Of a stretch of DNA of 64,000 bases, positions 15,203-25,396 are shown in pieces. The first letter of the stretch is position 1. Every line of letters starts with the position of its first letter. Position numbers and translations under genes: made by a program. This stretch comes from JAJRPT01 sp964465945 (lineage in GTDB: Bacteria > Bacteroidota > Ignavibacteria > Kapaibacteriales > UBA2268), in the NCBI GenBank assembly GCA_964465945.1, contig CAYXMM010000013.1, positions 1 to 64,000 of the forward strand, read 5' to 3'. The notes beneath the pieces are model-generated. The model was given only the letters and a program-made list of their open reading frames with translations, was not told where the DNA came from and searched no databases.

Positions 15203-16138
15203 ATGCCGTTTTCAACAGGAGCTCAGGCAAGGATTAGAACTAATTCTGCTGCAGAATTAGCATATAATGCCTTGAACTCAGCCAATAAATTAATAACAAA
15301 GTCTCAATTAAGACTATCTACAGGTCTGAGAATTAATAATGCTGCAGATGATGTTTCTGGGTATATTACTTCAAGGGCTTTGCAGTCAAGGAATGGGATA
15401 ATTAAATCAGCAATCAATATTGTTGGTGATGCAAAAAACGTTGCGAATATATCAATGGATGCTTATGAAAATATAGCTGAAATGATAAAAGAAATTCGTA
15501 AGCATACTGCCTCTGCGACCTCTGGTGCTTTAGGGACTAATGAGAAAGTTGCACTTGCAAAATCAGCGTATAGAATGGCACAACAAATCCAGACAATAGT
15601 TGATTCGACCGTTTTTGGTGGGAGACAATTAATTGATGGAACTTTCTCTTCTAATTTCTTTGTTGGTACTAATGCTAAGAATAATCTATTAACAATAAGC
15701 ATCAACTTATTGAAGGATAATAATGAATTTGATGTTCATACATCACAATTTGATATTAATTCTTTAAATATGGATCATTTTGCAGGGATTACTGGCTTAG
15801 ATTTAAGGGAGTTAAATAATGTTGTTGCTTCTGATTTAGGGATTTTTAATGATGCAAATATTGGCTTAACGCTTACTTCGTTAGCAAATGCCTTAGATAA
15901 TATTACAAAAGTTAATTCTTATATTGGTGGGATTTATAATAGATTATCTTCGCAAGAAGATGTGTTGCAACAGCAAATTGTAAATTATGACGCCGCAATT
16001 TCAAGGATACAGGATACTGATGTTGCTCAAACACAATTAGTATTAGTTAGAGAGCAATTCTTGCAACAGGCTTCTTTAACGTCATTGTCGCAAGCGAATC
16101 AAAACCCTGCTCAATTCTTGCAGTTGATTAGAGGATAA
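15203..16138 (+). CDS. Flagellin, short form (second of two)
   Basis: Paralogue of the upstream flagellin, also 311 residues and aligning end to end. Shared blocks include RLSTG-RINNA-DDV-GYITSRAL near residues 37-60, QIQTIVDS-VFGGRQLIDG, and the tail SQANQNPAQFLQLIRG. Divergence is spread along the whole length and is strongest in the middle. The ribosome site is AAGGAG. With 57 bases between the genes, both are probably read from one transcript. A pair of filament proteins could build different filament segments; that is inference. Confidence 0.92.
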   Translation: MPFSTGAQARIRTNSAAELAYNALNSANKLITKSQLRLSTGLRINNAADDVSGYITSRALQSRNGIIKSAINIVGDAKNVANISMDAYENIAEMIKEIRKHTASATSGALGTNEKVALAKSAYRMAQQIQTIVDSTVFGGRQLIDGTFSSNFFVGTNAKNNLLTISINLLKDNNEFDVHTSQFDINSLNMDHFAGITGLDLRELNNVVASDLGIFNDANIGLTLTSLANALDNITKVNSYIGGIYNRLSSQEDVLQQQIVNYDAAISRIQDTDVAQTQLVLVREQFLQQASLTSLSQANQNPAQFLQLIRG

Positions 16139-16161
16139 TTTGAATTAAATTATTAAGAAAA

Positions 16162-18930
16162 CTAATGAGCTAAGTACCAATTTTCTCCTGAACCCGTTTC
16201 AACTAAAATTGGTACTCTATCAAGAGTAAGTGCATTTTGCATCAAGTTTTTTACGTTTCTTGTTAGTTCATCTAAGTGATTTTTATGAACTTCAAAGAGT
16301 AATTCGTCATGAACTTGAAGAAGCATCTTAGCATCAATACTTGGGTTTGATTTCAAGTAATTATGCACTGAAATCATTGCAATTTTAATCATATCTGAGG
16401 CGCTGCCTTGGATAGGAAGGTTAATTGCAGCTCTTTCGTCTTGAGCGCGTATATTATGATTTGTATTATTTATATCTTTAAAATATCGTCTTCTTCCACA
16501 AATTGTTTCAGCATATAATTTCTCTCTTGTAGATTGAATTATGTTGTCCATAAAACTTTTGATACCAGGGTAGCTTGCGAAATAATTATCTATTATTTCT
16601 TTTGCATAAGATCTTGAAATTCCAAGTCGTTGAGAAAGTCCAAAAGAACCCAGCCCATACATTATACCAAAGTTAACTGTCTTTGCTACTCGTCTATCAT
16701 CTTGATTAACGTCGGCTAATTTTTTATTAAATAGTTTTGAAGCAGTAGCTGAGTGAATATCTATTCCTTCGTTAAAAGCGTTGATTAAATGCTCATCACC
16801 AGAATAATAAGCCATTATTCGTAATTCAATTTGAGAATAGTCAGCTGATAGAATTAAATAGTCTTCATTTTTAGCCACAAATGCTTTTCTAATTTCTTTT
16901 CCGTAATCAGTTTTTATTGGAATGTTTTGCAAATTAGGATTAGTTGAAGAAAGTCGCCCGGTGCTTGCTACGGTTTGATTAAAAGTAGTATGAACTCTAC
17001 CTGTTTTTTTATTTATCAATTTAGGTAGCGCTGTTATATATGTCGAATTTAACTTTGTGTATGAGCGATAATCTACAATTTTTCTTGCTATTTCATAGTT
17101 TTGACTTAGTTCTGTTAATACTTGATTATCAGTGCTATAACCTGTTTTTGTTTTTTTGATTGCAGGTAAGCCCAATTTATCAAAAAGTATTTCTCCCAAT
17201 TGCTTTGGTGAATCTAAATTGAAATCGAACCCACAAATTTTAAATATTTCACTTCTGACTTTTTCAATTTCTATATTTAATTCATTTTCAATATCTTGTA
17301 ACATTAAGCTATCAATCTTTATTCCGTTAAACTCCATATCTGTAAGGACTTCAATAATTGGAAACTCAATGTTATAAGCAAGATTAGTTAAGTTATTTTT
17401 TTCAATTTCGGTAGATAGTCTATTTTTTAGTTTTAATGTTATATCTGCGTCTTCGCAAGCATAGTCTTTTATATCAGCCGGGTCGATTTCAGCCATTGAT
17501 ATCTGTATTTTCTTGTTATCACCGATTAAACTGGTAATCTTAACTGGTTTATAGTTTAACCATTTAACTGCTAAATCGTCCATATTATGTTTTTCATCTG
17601 GGTTTAAAACATAACTTGCAAGCATCGTGTCAAATGTGATAGGTGATACACTTATGCCATACCTTCTTAAAATTAAAGCATCAAATTTTGAGTTTTGTCC
17701 TATTTTTCTAATATTTTTATTTTCTAATACAGGTTTAATTTTCTCTATAACAAATTCAATGTCTAATGAATCAAAAGTTTTCTTTTCTGAGAATAAATCT
17801 TCGCTTATGGAGCTTGGGTTTGTTGAAATATAATATGCTTCATTTTCTTTAATTGAGAGTGCAACCCCTACTATGTTGCAACTCATTGTATCTAAGCCAT
17901 CGGTTTCTAAATCGAAAGAAATTTCTTCGGCTTTCTCTAACTTTTCAATTAAATTAGTAAGTTCTTTTTCTTTATTAATCAAATAGTATTGAACTTCATT
18001 AATATTAATTACTTTTAAACTTGATGGGGTAGTAAATTGAATTTGCTTATTGCTTTGTAGTGCTTTTTCTTGCCATTTTTTTCTAATAGTAGTAAAGCCA
18101 ACGCTTTGAAAAAATAAATCCAAGCTATTAAAATCAATTTCGCCTAATTTTGATTCATTTAGTTTAAAATCAATTGGACAATCGACTTTAATAGTAACTA
18201 ATATTTTAGATAAAAACGCAAGTTCTTTATCGCTTTCTAATTTTGACTTTAGTGCTTTTTTATCAATTTTGTCTATATTCTCATATAAACCTTCTAAAGA
18301 GCCATACTCTTTTATTAATGGACCAGCAGTTTTTTCACCAACACCTTTTACACCAGGAATATTATCAACGGCATCGCCAGTTAGGGCTTGAACATCAATT
18401 ACTTGATTTGGATGAACGCCAAATTTTTCTTCAACTTCTGGATAATCTACAAGTTGTAATTCTTCACTTTTGCTCGAAGGGCGAAGTAATTTAATATTAT
18501 CATCAACTAATTGCATAAAATCTTTATCAGAAGTTACACAATAAACTTTTATATTTTGCTCTGATGCTTTTTTTGCCAAAGTCCCTATTAAATCGTCGGC
18601 TTCGTAACCATCAAGCTGATATTGTGGTATTTTTAGTTGCTTTAATAATTCTTTTATTTTAGGTAGTTGTGGAACTAATTCTTCAGGAAATTCTGCTCTA
18701 TTTGCTTTATATTCTGTGAAAATCTCATGACGAAAAGTTGGAGCAGATGTATCGAATACAACCACTATATTTTCCGGATTTTCAGTTTCAAGTAATTTTG
18801 TAATAATGTTTGTAAAACCAAATATAGCACCTGTAGGCGAACCATTTGGGTCTGTTAGTCTCGATTTAAACATAGCATGATATGCTCTGAAAACCAAAGC
18901 CATTCCGTCAACTAAATATAATTTTTCCAT
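16162..18930 (-). CDS. polA: DNA polymerase I
   Basis: Fills gaps and removes RNA primers during replication and repair. 922 residues with all three domains: a 5'-3' exonuclease (about 1-290, with YEADDLIGTLA and TSDKDFMQLV), a 3'-5' exonuclease (about 330-510) that keeps DLETDGLD, NSKFD and YACEDAD and so should proofread, and the polymerase. Polymerase motifs are DYSQIELRI (A), RRVAKTVNFGIMYG (B) and QVHDELLFEVH at 872-882 (C). It converges on the flagellin pair with 23 bases between. A -7-like TATTTTTG lies upstream, but no clear -33 element was found. Confidence 0.97.
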   Translation of the reverse strand: MEKLYLVDGMALVFRAYHAMFKSRLTDPNGSPTGAIFGFTNIITKLLETENPENIVVVFDTSAPTFRHEIFTEYKANRAEFPEELVPQLPKIKELLKQLKIPQYQLDGYEADDLIGTLAKKASEQNIKVYCVTSDKDFMQLVDDNIKLLRPSSKSEELQLVDYPEVEEKFGVHPNQVIDVQALTGDAVDNIPGVKGVGEKTAGPLIKEYGSLEGLYENIDKIDKKALKSKLESDKELAFLSKILVTIKVDCPIDFKLNESKLGEIDFNSLDLFFQSVGFTTIRKKWQEKALQSNKQIQFTTPSSLKVININEVQYYLINKEKELTNLIEKLEKAEEISFDLETDGLDTMSCNIVGVALSIKENEAYYISTNPSSISEDLFSEKKTFDSLDIEFVIEKIKPVLENKNIRKIGQNSKFDALILRRYGISVSPITFDTMLASYVLNPDEKHNMDDLAVKWLNYKPVKITSLIGDNKKIQISMAEIDPADIKDYACEDADITLKLKNRLSTEIEKNNLTNLAYNIEFPIIEVLTDMEFNGIKIDSLMLQDIENELNIEIEKVRSEIFKICGFDFNLDSPKQLGEILFDKLGLPAIKKTKTGYSTDNQVLTELSQNYEIARKIVDYRSYTKLNSTYITALPKLINKKTGRVHTTFNQTVASTGRLSSTNPNLQNIPIKTDYGKEIRKAFVAKNEDYLILSADYSQIELRIMAYYSGDEHLINAFNEGIDIHSATASKLFNKKLADVNQDDRRVAKTVNFGIMYGLGSFGLSQRLGISRSYAKEIIDNYFASYPGIKSFMDNIIQSTREKLYAETICGRRRYFKDINNTNHNIRAQDERAAINLPIQGSASDMIKIAMISVHNYLKSNPSIDAKMLLQVHDELLFEVHKNHLDELTRNVKNLMQNALTLDRVPILVETGSGENWYLAH

Positions 18931-19028
18931 TTTTAATTTAATTATTTATAATTTTTCAAAAATAGTGAAATATAATTTAATGAGGATAAATATAAAATTT
19001 AAAAATCGCAAGTGTTATTATATTAATC

Positions 19029-19916
19029 TTAAAATTCAGTAGTTTTATTAATTTCAATGCTATTATCATTAAAATTTATTGTTCTTATTGGAGTTGCGGT
19101 TTTAATTCCTTCTGTATCAAATCTTTCTTTAACTGATTTTAATATATCTGTATATAATAACCAAGAATCTTCTGGGTTATCAGACCATACATTTGCTCTA
19201 ATTCTAATTGAATAATCTGTTATTTCCCTTACAAAAATCCTAAGTTCTTCTTTGTTATTCTTTATTTCAATTTCTGACCTAATATCTCTATAATGAGGAT
19301 GTTTTTTTACTTCATCTTTGATAATCGCAAAGCATTTATCTATGTTTGAATCCAGAGCCACATTAAAGTAAATGTGTCGGCAAATCTTTTCATCATTAAT
19401 ATGGTAGTTAACTATCGTATCAGAACTAATTTGCGAGTTTGGAATAATAATCATTTTATTTTCAAAATCATTTATTACTGTGTGTCGTAATGTTATATCT
19501 TTTACATAGCCATGGACATTATTATTTATTGCAATCATATCTCCAACACGAAAGGGTTTAAATATTACAATAAATACTCCTGAAATAATATTTGAGAAGG
19601 CAGCTTGCGAGGCAAAAGCAAGTATTGCTGCAAATACTCCTGCACCTGCAAATAACGTTGTGCTTAACTCTCTTAGTTCAGGTATAATATAAAATATAAT
19701 TAAAGTCGCAAGGAGTAAGATTATGAATGTTACGGCATTTTTTAAAAAATTGTAATTTGTAGGGTCAACTTTGAGATGAGTTGAGTGTTTAAATAAAATG
19801 ACACTCATTATTTTTCGTATTATCGAAGATAAAATTATTGCAAGGACATAAACAGCAATTATTACAAAAAGATATTTTGCTTCTAATTGTTTTAGTATTT
19901 CTAATGCTTCTGACAT
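19029..19916 (-). CDS. MscS-family mechanosensitive channel
   Basis: 295 residues. Three hydrophobic segments lead into the pore-helix region (GAGVFAAILAFASQAAFSNI). The MscS beta domain begins at IVIFKPFRVGDMI and includes IPNSQISSDTIVNY. Such channels open under membrane tension to release solutes during osmotic downshock. It follows the SPOR-domain gene with a 6-base gap and is probably co-transcribed with it. It is close to the compact MscS type; small-conductance variants such as YbdG are possible. Confidence 0.88.
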   Translation of the reverse strand: MSEALEILKQLEAKYLFVIIAVYVLAIILSSIIRKIMSVILFKHSTHLKVDPTNYNFLKNAVTFIILLLATLIIFYIIPELRELSTTLFAGAGVFAAILAFASQAAFSNIISGVFIVIFKPFRVGDMIAINNNVHGYVKDITLRHTVINDFENKMIIIPNSQISSDTIVNYHINDEKICRHIYFNVALDSNIDKCFAIIKDEVKKHPHYRDIRSEIEIKNNKEELRIFVREITDYSIRIRANVWSDNPEDSWLLYTDILKSVKERFDTEGIKTATPIRTINFNDNSIEINKTTEF

Positions 19917-19922
19917 TGCATC

Positions 19923-20975
19923 CTATTTTTCAATTATTAGGGGATTACAATTACATTGTTGATTGATAATTATCTTAGCAGCTTCTGCATTAGATTTAGT
20001 AGAGTAATGACCAATAATTACAGAATACATTAGTTTCCCATCTACATCTCTTGAAATTACTTCTGTTCTCATTCTTTGAGCGATATACTTATCCCTTTCT
20101 GCTTCTGCGGATTCTTTTTTCTCAAATATTGCAACTTGCAAACCCCATTTTGTAGATTTTGAATCTTTTTTGTCTTCTTTTTTAACTTCTTTTTTAGCTT
20201 CTTTTCCTTTTTCGATTTGCTGATTTAAAATCTCTTTCAACTGCTCTGCATTATCTTTCTTTTCTTTATGTTCTTTTAGAGTATTTTCATCGCTTTCAAT
20301 TTTTATTGATACCCCAGAGTTATCAGATTTCTTGTCTGGAATATTAGGAACGATTGTCCCTGATTTAGCAGTCGCAGTATATTCAGCAACTTCATCTACT
20401 TCATTTAGCGAATCTGAACCTTTAATTGTTAATGCTTTATCTTCTTGAATAATGATAATATCAGATTTCTTCTCTTCTTTCTTTGTTTTTTCTTTGTTTA
20501 TTTTTGATACTTCTTTTGAAACATCTTTATTAATATTTACTTGATTTGTACTTTTATAATCGCCTCTTAATCCAAGAGCAGTTCTAACTAAATCAGCAGA
20601 AGGGACAATAAACTCACTTGAAGGATAGCGGTCTCTTAGTAAAGATAAATTATAATTTGCTGCATTGTTATCACCCAAGATTACATTAAATTGAATTATG
20701 CGGTAAAAGGCATCATCCGCCCATGCACTTTGAGGGGAATTATTTACAATATCAGAATAAATGTCAAGTGCTTTCATTGCATCAGTTAAAACCGCTGCTG
20801 TTAAGAACTTAACTCCAGGATCATTTGGGTAAGTAACCATTAAGTCTGGCAAGAGTAGTTTAACTTTATCTACATTACCTGCGGCTATGTCATTAAGATA
20901 TTTAGAAATTGGAATATCTGATTGGGAAAAACTTACAGAAATAACCAAAAAAAATGAAAGTATTAATATTTTCAT
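19923..20975 (-). CDS. Exported SPOR-domain protein
   Basis: 350 residues with a signal peptide (MKILILSFFLVISVSFSQ). Residues about 20-140 look like TPR-type helices (VKFLTAAVLTDAMKALDIY). A long Lys/Glu-rich linker covers about 150-270. The C-terminal ~75 residues form a SPOR domain (WGLQVAIFEKKESAEAERDK, then YSVIIGHYSTKSNAEAAK). SPOR domains bind denuded septal peptidoglycan, so a role in cell division or envelope upkeep is likely. It stands first in a two-gene unit with the MscS channel and is divergent from fmt. Confidence 0.82.
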   Translation of the reverse strand: MKILILSFFLVISVSFSQSDIPISKYLNDIAAGNVDKVKLLLPDLMVTYPNDPGVKFLTAAVLTDAMKALDIYSDIVNNSPQSAWADDAFYRIIQFNVILGDNNAANYNLSLLRDRYPSSEFIVPSADLVRTALGLRGDYKSTNQVNINKDVSKEVSKINKEKTKKEEKKSDIIIIQEDKALTIKGSDSLNEVDEVAEYTATAKSGTIVPNIPDKKSDNSGVSIKIESDENTLKEHKEKKDNAEQLKEILNQQIEKGKEAKKEVKKEDKKDSKSTKWGLQVAIFEKKESAEAERDKYIAQRMRTEVISRDVDGKLMYSVIIGHYSTKSNAEAAKIIINQQCNCNPLIIEK

Positions 20976-21131
20976 TTTAGTCCCCTTTAATTTATTTTTT
21001 GCTGCAAAGACAAAATTAGCAAAATTTCAAATAACACACAAAAAAAAATATTTTAATTTTAGTAACTTATATTAATTATTGAATTTAATAAGAAAATATC
21101 TATAAATTAAATTATTATATTCTTTCAGAAA

Positions 21132-21162
21132 TTGATTAGCTTAATTATTATAGTTAATTTTG
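21132..21162 (+). promoter_or_regulatory. Bacteroidota-type -33/-7 promoter of fmt
   Basis: TTG (21132-21134), a 20-base spacer, TAATTTTG (21155-21162). The fmt start codon is 24 bases further on. Confidence 0.55.
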
Positions 21163-21186
21163 AAACATTAATAAATTGAATTAAAT

Positions 21187-22098
21187 ATGAATATTATATT
21201 TATGGGGACGCCTGAATTTGCTGTTCCCAGTTTAGAAAAATTACATTATTTATTTGGCGTTAAAGCTGTAGTAACTGTCCCTGATAAAGAGCAAGGACGT
21301 GGAAGAAAAGTTAAATTTTCACCTGTTAAAGAAAAAGCATTAGAATTAGGAATTGATGTTTTACAGCCAGAAAAACTTAAAGATACAGAATTTATTGAGA
21401 GGATAAAATCATATAATCCGGATATTATTTGTGTGATTGCTTTTAGAATATTACCAGAAGAAGTTTATAGTTTAGCGAAAATTGCCTCTTTTAATATTCA
21501 TGGTTCTTTACTTCCGAAATTTAGAGGTGCTGCTCCAATAAATAGAGCTATTATGGCAGGCGAAAGCAAAACAGGACTCACAAGTTTTATACTTAAAAAA
21601 GTAGTAGATACAGGCGACATACTTCTAAGAACTGAAATTGAAATTTATGAGAATATGACGGCAGGCGAGCTACACGATGCCCTTATGCCAATGGCAGCTG
21701 ATTTAACTATAGAAACTATAAAACTAATTGTGAAGGGTAATTTTTCTCAACTAAATCAAAATGATGAAGAAGCAACTCCAGCTCCTAAAATATTCAGAGA
21801 TGAATGTAAATTAGATGTTAATTATAATGTTATTAAAGCCAAAAATCATATTCACGGATTATCGCCATACCCTGCTGCATTTATTTCGATTGATGATATT
21901 GAGATAAAATTACTACGTGTAGAATTGAGCGATAAACTAATTATCAAAGGTTGTTATTTAATAGATAAAGAATTTCTAATCGGTGTAGAAGGCGGAACTC
22001 TAAAAGTGTTAGAATTAAAGCCACAAGGCAAATCAGAAATGAAAGTGAATGATTTTATAAATGGCTGGCGAAAAGATAAAACAGGTATATTAAGTTAG
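21187..22098 (+). CDS. fmt: Methionyl-tRNA formyltransferase
   Basis: Formylates initiator Met-tRNA with 10-formyl-tetrahydrofolate. 303 residues, near the usual ~310. It starts with the typical IIFMGTPEFAVPSL. The catalytic Asn and His lie in SFNIHGSLLP (N103, H105), followed by KFRGAAPINRAI and the catalytic Asp in VVDTGDILL. The C-terminal tRNA-binding domain covers about 205-303. It stands first in a run of replication, wall and nucleotide-housekeeping genes. Confidence 0.96.
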   Translation: MNIIFMGTPEFAVPSLEKLHYLFGVKAVVTVPDKEQGRGRKVKFSPVKEKALELGIDVLQPEKLKDTEFIERIKSYNPDIICVIAFRILPEEVYSLAKIASFNIHGSLLPKFRGAAPINRAIMAGESKTGLTSFILKKVVDTGDILLRTEIEIYENMTAGELHDALMPMAADLTIETIKLIVKGNFSQLNQNDEEATPAPKIFRDECKLDVNYNVIKAKNHIHGLSPYPAAFISIDDIEIKLLRVELSDKLIIKGCYLIDKEFLIGVEGGTLKVLELKPQGKSEMKVNDFINGWRKDKTGILS

Positions 22099-22237
22099 TG
22101 TTTAGGTTGGGCTTAATGTATGACTATACAACAATTTTCCACATTGAGATGTTTAATAATTTTTTAATAAAATTAATTTCAATTTATTAATTTTGATTAT
22201 TAAATTCTGTGAATTGATATAAAAAAGTTAAGAAATA

Positions 22238-23755
22238 ATGAGTAATGAATTTAGTAATAGAAATCTCGGATATGAAGAGAGTAGCAATGTAAGGAAATTG
22301 AATAATTCCTCGCAGGATAAGTATTTCACTCTTGGTTCTCGTATACCACCTCATTCAAGTGAAGCTGAAATGGCTGTGCTTGGTGGAATGATTATGAGTA
22401 ACAAGGCGATCCCAAAAGTAATAAATCTACTAGAACGCGAGAAAGTTTTTTATCACGAAAGGCACAGCATTATATTCAAAGCAATTGTAAATTTATTTAA
22501 TGGTAATATTACAGTTGATTTACTTACTTTAAAAGAAGAACTAAAACGACTTGGTAAACACGAAACTATTGGTGGAGATAAATATCTACTTGAAATAAAT
22601 AGGCGTACTCCAAGTTCAGCTAACGTTGAACAGCACGCCATCATCGTTTTAGATAAGTATTTAAAAAGATCTTTAATCGAAGTTGCTGGTGAAGTTTTAG
22701 AAAGGGCTTATGATGAAACTGTTAATGTTGTTGATGAGATAGATAGAGCTGAAAATGAAATTTTCCGATTGGGTGAAGCCCGAATTAGCAAAGAATACAC
22801 TACAATGCGGGAGCTTTCAAAGCATACTTACGATTTGCTTATGAAGCAATCTGAGAAGAAAGGTATTTCAGGGATACCTTCTGGATTTAAAAAACTTGAC
22901 GAAATGCTCGGTGGCTTCCAGAATTCTGACTTAATAATTATAGCAGCAAGACCTTCAATGGGTAAGACTGCTCTTGGATTGTCTATCTTATTAAACACTG
23001 CTTTATATCAAAATATTCCTGCTGCATTTTTCTCTGTTGAGATGGCGGCTCATCAAATTGCTATTCGGTTGGTTTCTGCTGATGCAAGAATTAATCAACA
23101 GAATATTAGAAATAATAAAATGAATATGAATGAGCATGCTAAAATGGTTAAAAGTTTTGGCGCCTTAGCGGATGCACCAATTATCATTGATGATACTGCA
23201 ATGCTTACTGTTAATGAACTTAGAGCGAAGTGCCGTAGATTAAAAGCTCAAAATAATATTAAATTAATAATTGTCGATTACTTACAAATTATGCACGCTT
23301 CGGGAGCTGAATCAAGAGAAAGAGAAATTTCAATTATCTCTGCGAACTTAAAGCAAATTGCAAAAGAACTTGAAATCCCAGTTATTGCTCTTGCTCAATT
23401 GAATAGAAACGTGGAGGCAAGAAAAGAGAAAAATTTCAAACCTATGTTACAAGATTTGAGAGAATCTGGTTCTATTGAACAAGATGCCGATGTCATTATG
23501 TTTGTAAATAGACCAGAAAGGTATGGAGTTCTTGAATTTGAAGACGGAACTTCAACTATCAATATGGGCGAGTTAATAATCGGAAAGCAAAGAAATGGTC
23601 CTGTTGGAACTGTGCGAGTTGCCTTTAATTCCGATTATGCAAGATTTGAAGATTATACCCTTGCTGTGCAAGACCAACCTCAGGGTATGAGAGATAATTA
23701 TGCAAAAGAAATACAGGACATCAATCCAAATTATGAAGATGATGCTCCTTTTTAA
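22238..23755 (+). CDS. dnaB: Replicative DNA helicase
   Basis: Hexameric helicase that unwinds DNA ahead of the replisome. 505 residues. The N-terminal DnaB domain (about 38-140) opens with PPHSSEAEMAVLGG, and the RecA-like domain carries Walker A ARPSMGKT (237-244), a Walker B segment LIIVDYLQIM, and the DnaB-type RESGSIEQDADVIMF. No intein is present. The N-terminal ~30 residues are polar and probably disordered. It is followed after 37 bases by ddl. Confidence 0.96.
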   Translation: MSNEFSNRNLGYEESSNVRKLNNSSQDKYFTLGSRIPPHSSEAEMAVLGGMIMSNKAIPKVINLLEREKVFYHERHSIIFKAIVNLFNGNITVDLLTLKEELKRLGKHETIGGDKYLLEINRRTPSSANVEQHAIIVLDKYLKRSLIEVAGEVLERAYDETVNVVDEIDRAENEIFRLGEARISKEYTTMRELSKHTYDLLMKQSEKKGISGIPSGFKKLDEMLGGFQNSDLIIIAARPSMGKTALGLSILLNTALYQNIPAAFFSVEMAAHQIAIRLVSADARINQQNIRNNKMNMNEHAKMVKSFGALADAPIIIDDTAMLTVNELRAKCRRLKAQNNIKLIIVDYLQIMHASGAESREREISIISANLKQIAKELEIPVIALAQLNRNVEARKEKNFKPMLQDLRESGSIEQDADVIMFVNRPERYGVLEFEDGTSTINMGELIIGKQRNGPVGTVRVAFNSDYARFEDYTLAVQDQPQGMRDNYAKEIQDINPNYEDDAPF

Positions 23756-23792
23756 TTATATAAAACTTCAATATATAGGGAAACTAAAATAG

Positions 23793-24806
23793 ATGAATAT
23801 AGCAGTATTAATGGGTGGGTTATCAGGTGAAAGAAATGTATCTTTCACAGGAGGAAAAGCAATATTTAATGCTTTGGTGAGAAAAGGACATAATGTAATA
23901 GCGATAGACCCAGCACTTGGTGAAGATTGTATTATTGATATTAATAAACTTGAAATCAAAAATGAAATTCCAACAGATGAAGAACTTTCAAAATTTCCAT
24001 TAAAAAATTATATAGAGTGTATTAATTCTGATAATTTTAATAATATTGATTGTGTGTTTAATTTAGTTCATGGGAAATGGGGTGAAGATGGACACTTACA
24101 AGCGCTTTTAGATTTAAGAGGATTAAAATATACTGGTTCTGAAATTAGGTCTTCTGCTTTATCTATGGACAAAAATCAATCAAAAATGATTTTTATGGCT
24201 GGTGGAATCGAAACTGCTGAATGGGATTTGATTAATACTCGTGAGATTGATTTAGAGCATATTAGCACTATACAAGCACGACTTGGTAAAAATCTTGTAG
24301 TGAAACCTTATGACCAAGGTTCAGCACTCGGTTTGTCAATATTAAAACAAGCAACTGTTCACGACATTGAAGAGGCAGTTAAGAAAATCGCGCATATAAC
24401 TAAATATGCTCTTATTGAAACTTATATTGCTGGCAGGGAACTAACAGTTGCCGTGATTGATGATAAAGTTTATCCTGTGATTGAAATAAAGCCAAAAGAA
24501 GGATTCTACGATTATAAAAATAAATACACTAAGGGTCAAACTGAGTATATTTGCCCAGCTGATTTAAGCGAGGACATTGCAGATTATACCAAAAACACTG
24601 CACTACTTGCTGCCGATTTACTTGGTTGTAGAGATTATTGCCGAGTTGATTTTCGCTTAAACGAAGACAATGTACCTTTTTGTTTAGAAGTTAATACTAT
24701 ACCAGGTTTTACAGAATTATCGCTTCTACCAATGGCAGCAAGAGAAGGTGGAATTGAATTTGACGATTTATGCGAATTATTAATTAACTTAGCGTTAAAG
24801 CATTAA
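23793..24806 (+). CDS. ddl: D-alanine--D-alanine ligase
   Basis: Makes the D-Ala-D-Ala dipeptide for peptidoglycan precursors. 337 residues with the family start (IAVLMGGLSGERNVS). The ATP-grasp domain has KPYDQGSALGLS, the ETYIAGRELTVAV segment, DYCRVDFRL, and the metal-binding FCLEVNTIPGFTELS. Its stop overlaps the rdgB start by one base (TAATG), which indicates coupled translation. Confidence 0.95.
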   Translation: MNIAVLMGGLSGERNVSFTGGKAIFNALVRKGHNVIAIDPALGEDCIIDINKLEIKNEIPTDEELSKFPLKNYIECINSDNFNNIDCVFNLVHGKWGEDGHLQALLDLRGLKYTGSEIRSSALSMDKNQSKMIFMAGGIETAEWDLINTREIDLEHISTIQARLGKNLVVKPYDQGSALGLSILKQATVHDIEEAVKKIAHITKYALIETYIAGRELTVAVIDDKVYPVIEIKPKEGFYDYKNKYTKGQTEYICPADLSEDIADYTKNTALLAADLLGCRDYCRVDFRLNEDNVPFCLEVNTIPGFTELSLLPMAAREGGIEFDDLCELLINLALKH

Positions 24807-25396
24807 TGAAGTTTCTAATCGCAAGCAATAATAAGCATAAAGTTGATGAAATTCGCTCTAAATTCAATGATATGAATATTGAAATTCTTACTCCTGATGA
24901 TATTTCATTATTTAACTTTGAAGTTGAAGAAACTGAAATTACTTTGCAAGGGAATGCTTTCTTAAAAGCGAAAGCATTCTTCGATAAAACAGGTATTTCC
25001 TCTTTTTCAGATGACACTGGGCTTTTTGTTGAAGAATTGAAAGGGCGCCCCGGTGTGTATTCTGCTCGTTATGCTGGCGATCATTGTAGTTATATAGATA
25101 ATTGCAACAAACTATTGAGAGAATTAGAGAATAAAGCAAATAGGAAAGCGTATTTCGAAACAGTAATTTGTTTTTATGATGGTGATGAGGGAAGTTTTAT
25201 CTCAGGGCGATGTGATGGTCAAATTACAAAAGAAATGTTAGGGAGCAATGGTTTCGGGTATGACCCGATTTTTTTGCCTTCTGGCTATGATAAAACCTTT
25301 GCTGAATTGCATATAGATATTAAAAACAAAATTAGTCATCGTGGAAGAGCAGTTGATAATTTTATAAATTTTATAAAAATTAAGTATAATTTATAA
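24806..25396 (+). CDS. rdgB: Non-canonical purine NTP pyrophosphatase (RdgB/HAM1)
   Basis: Hydrolyses ITP, dITP and XTP to the monophosphates so they are not incorporated into DNA or RNA. 196 residues with the family landmarks LIASNNKHKVDEI, FSDDTGLFVEEL, RPGVYSARYAG, GFGYDPIF and ISHRGRA. It ends six bases inside the 3' end of the convergent methyltransferase gene. Confidence 0.95.
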   Translation: MKFLIASNNKHKVDEIRSKFNDMNIEILTPDDISLFNFEVEETEITLQGNAFLKAKAFFDKTGISSFSDDTGLFVEELKGRPGVYSARYAGDHCSYIDNCNKLLRELENKANRKAYFETVICFYDGDEGSFISGRCDGQITKEMLGSNGFGYDPIFLPSGYDKTFAELHIDIKNKISHRGRAVDNFINFIKIKYNL

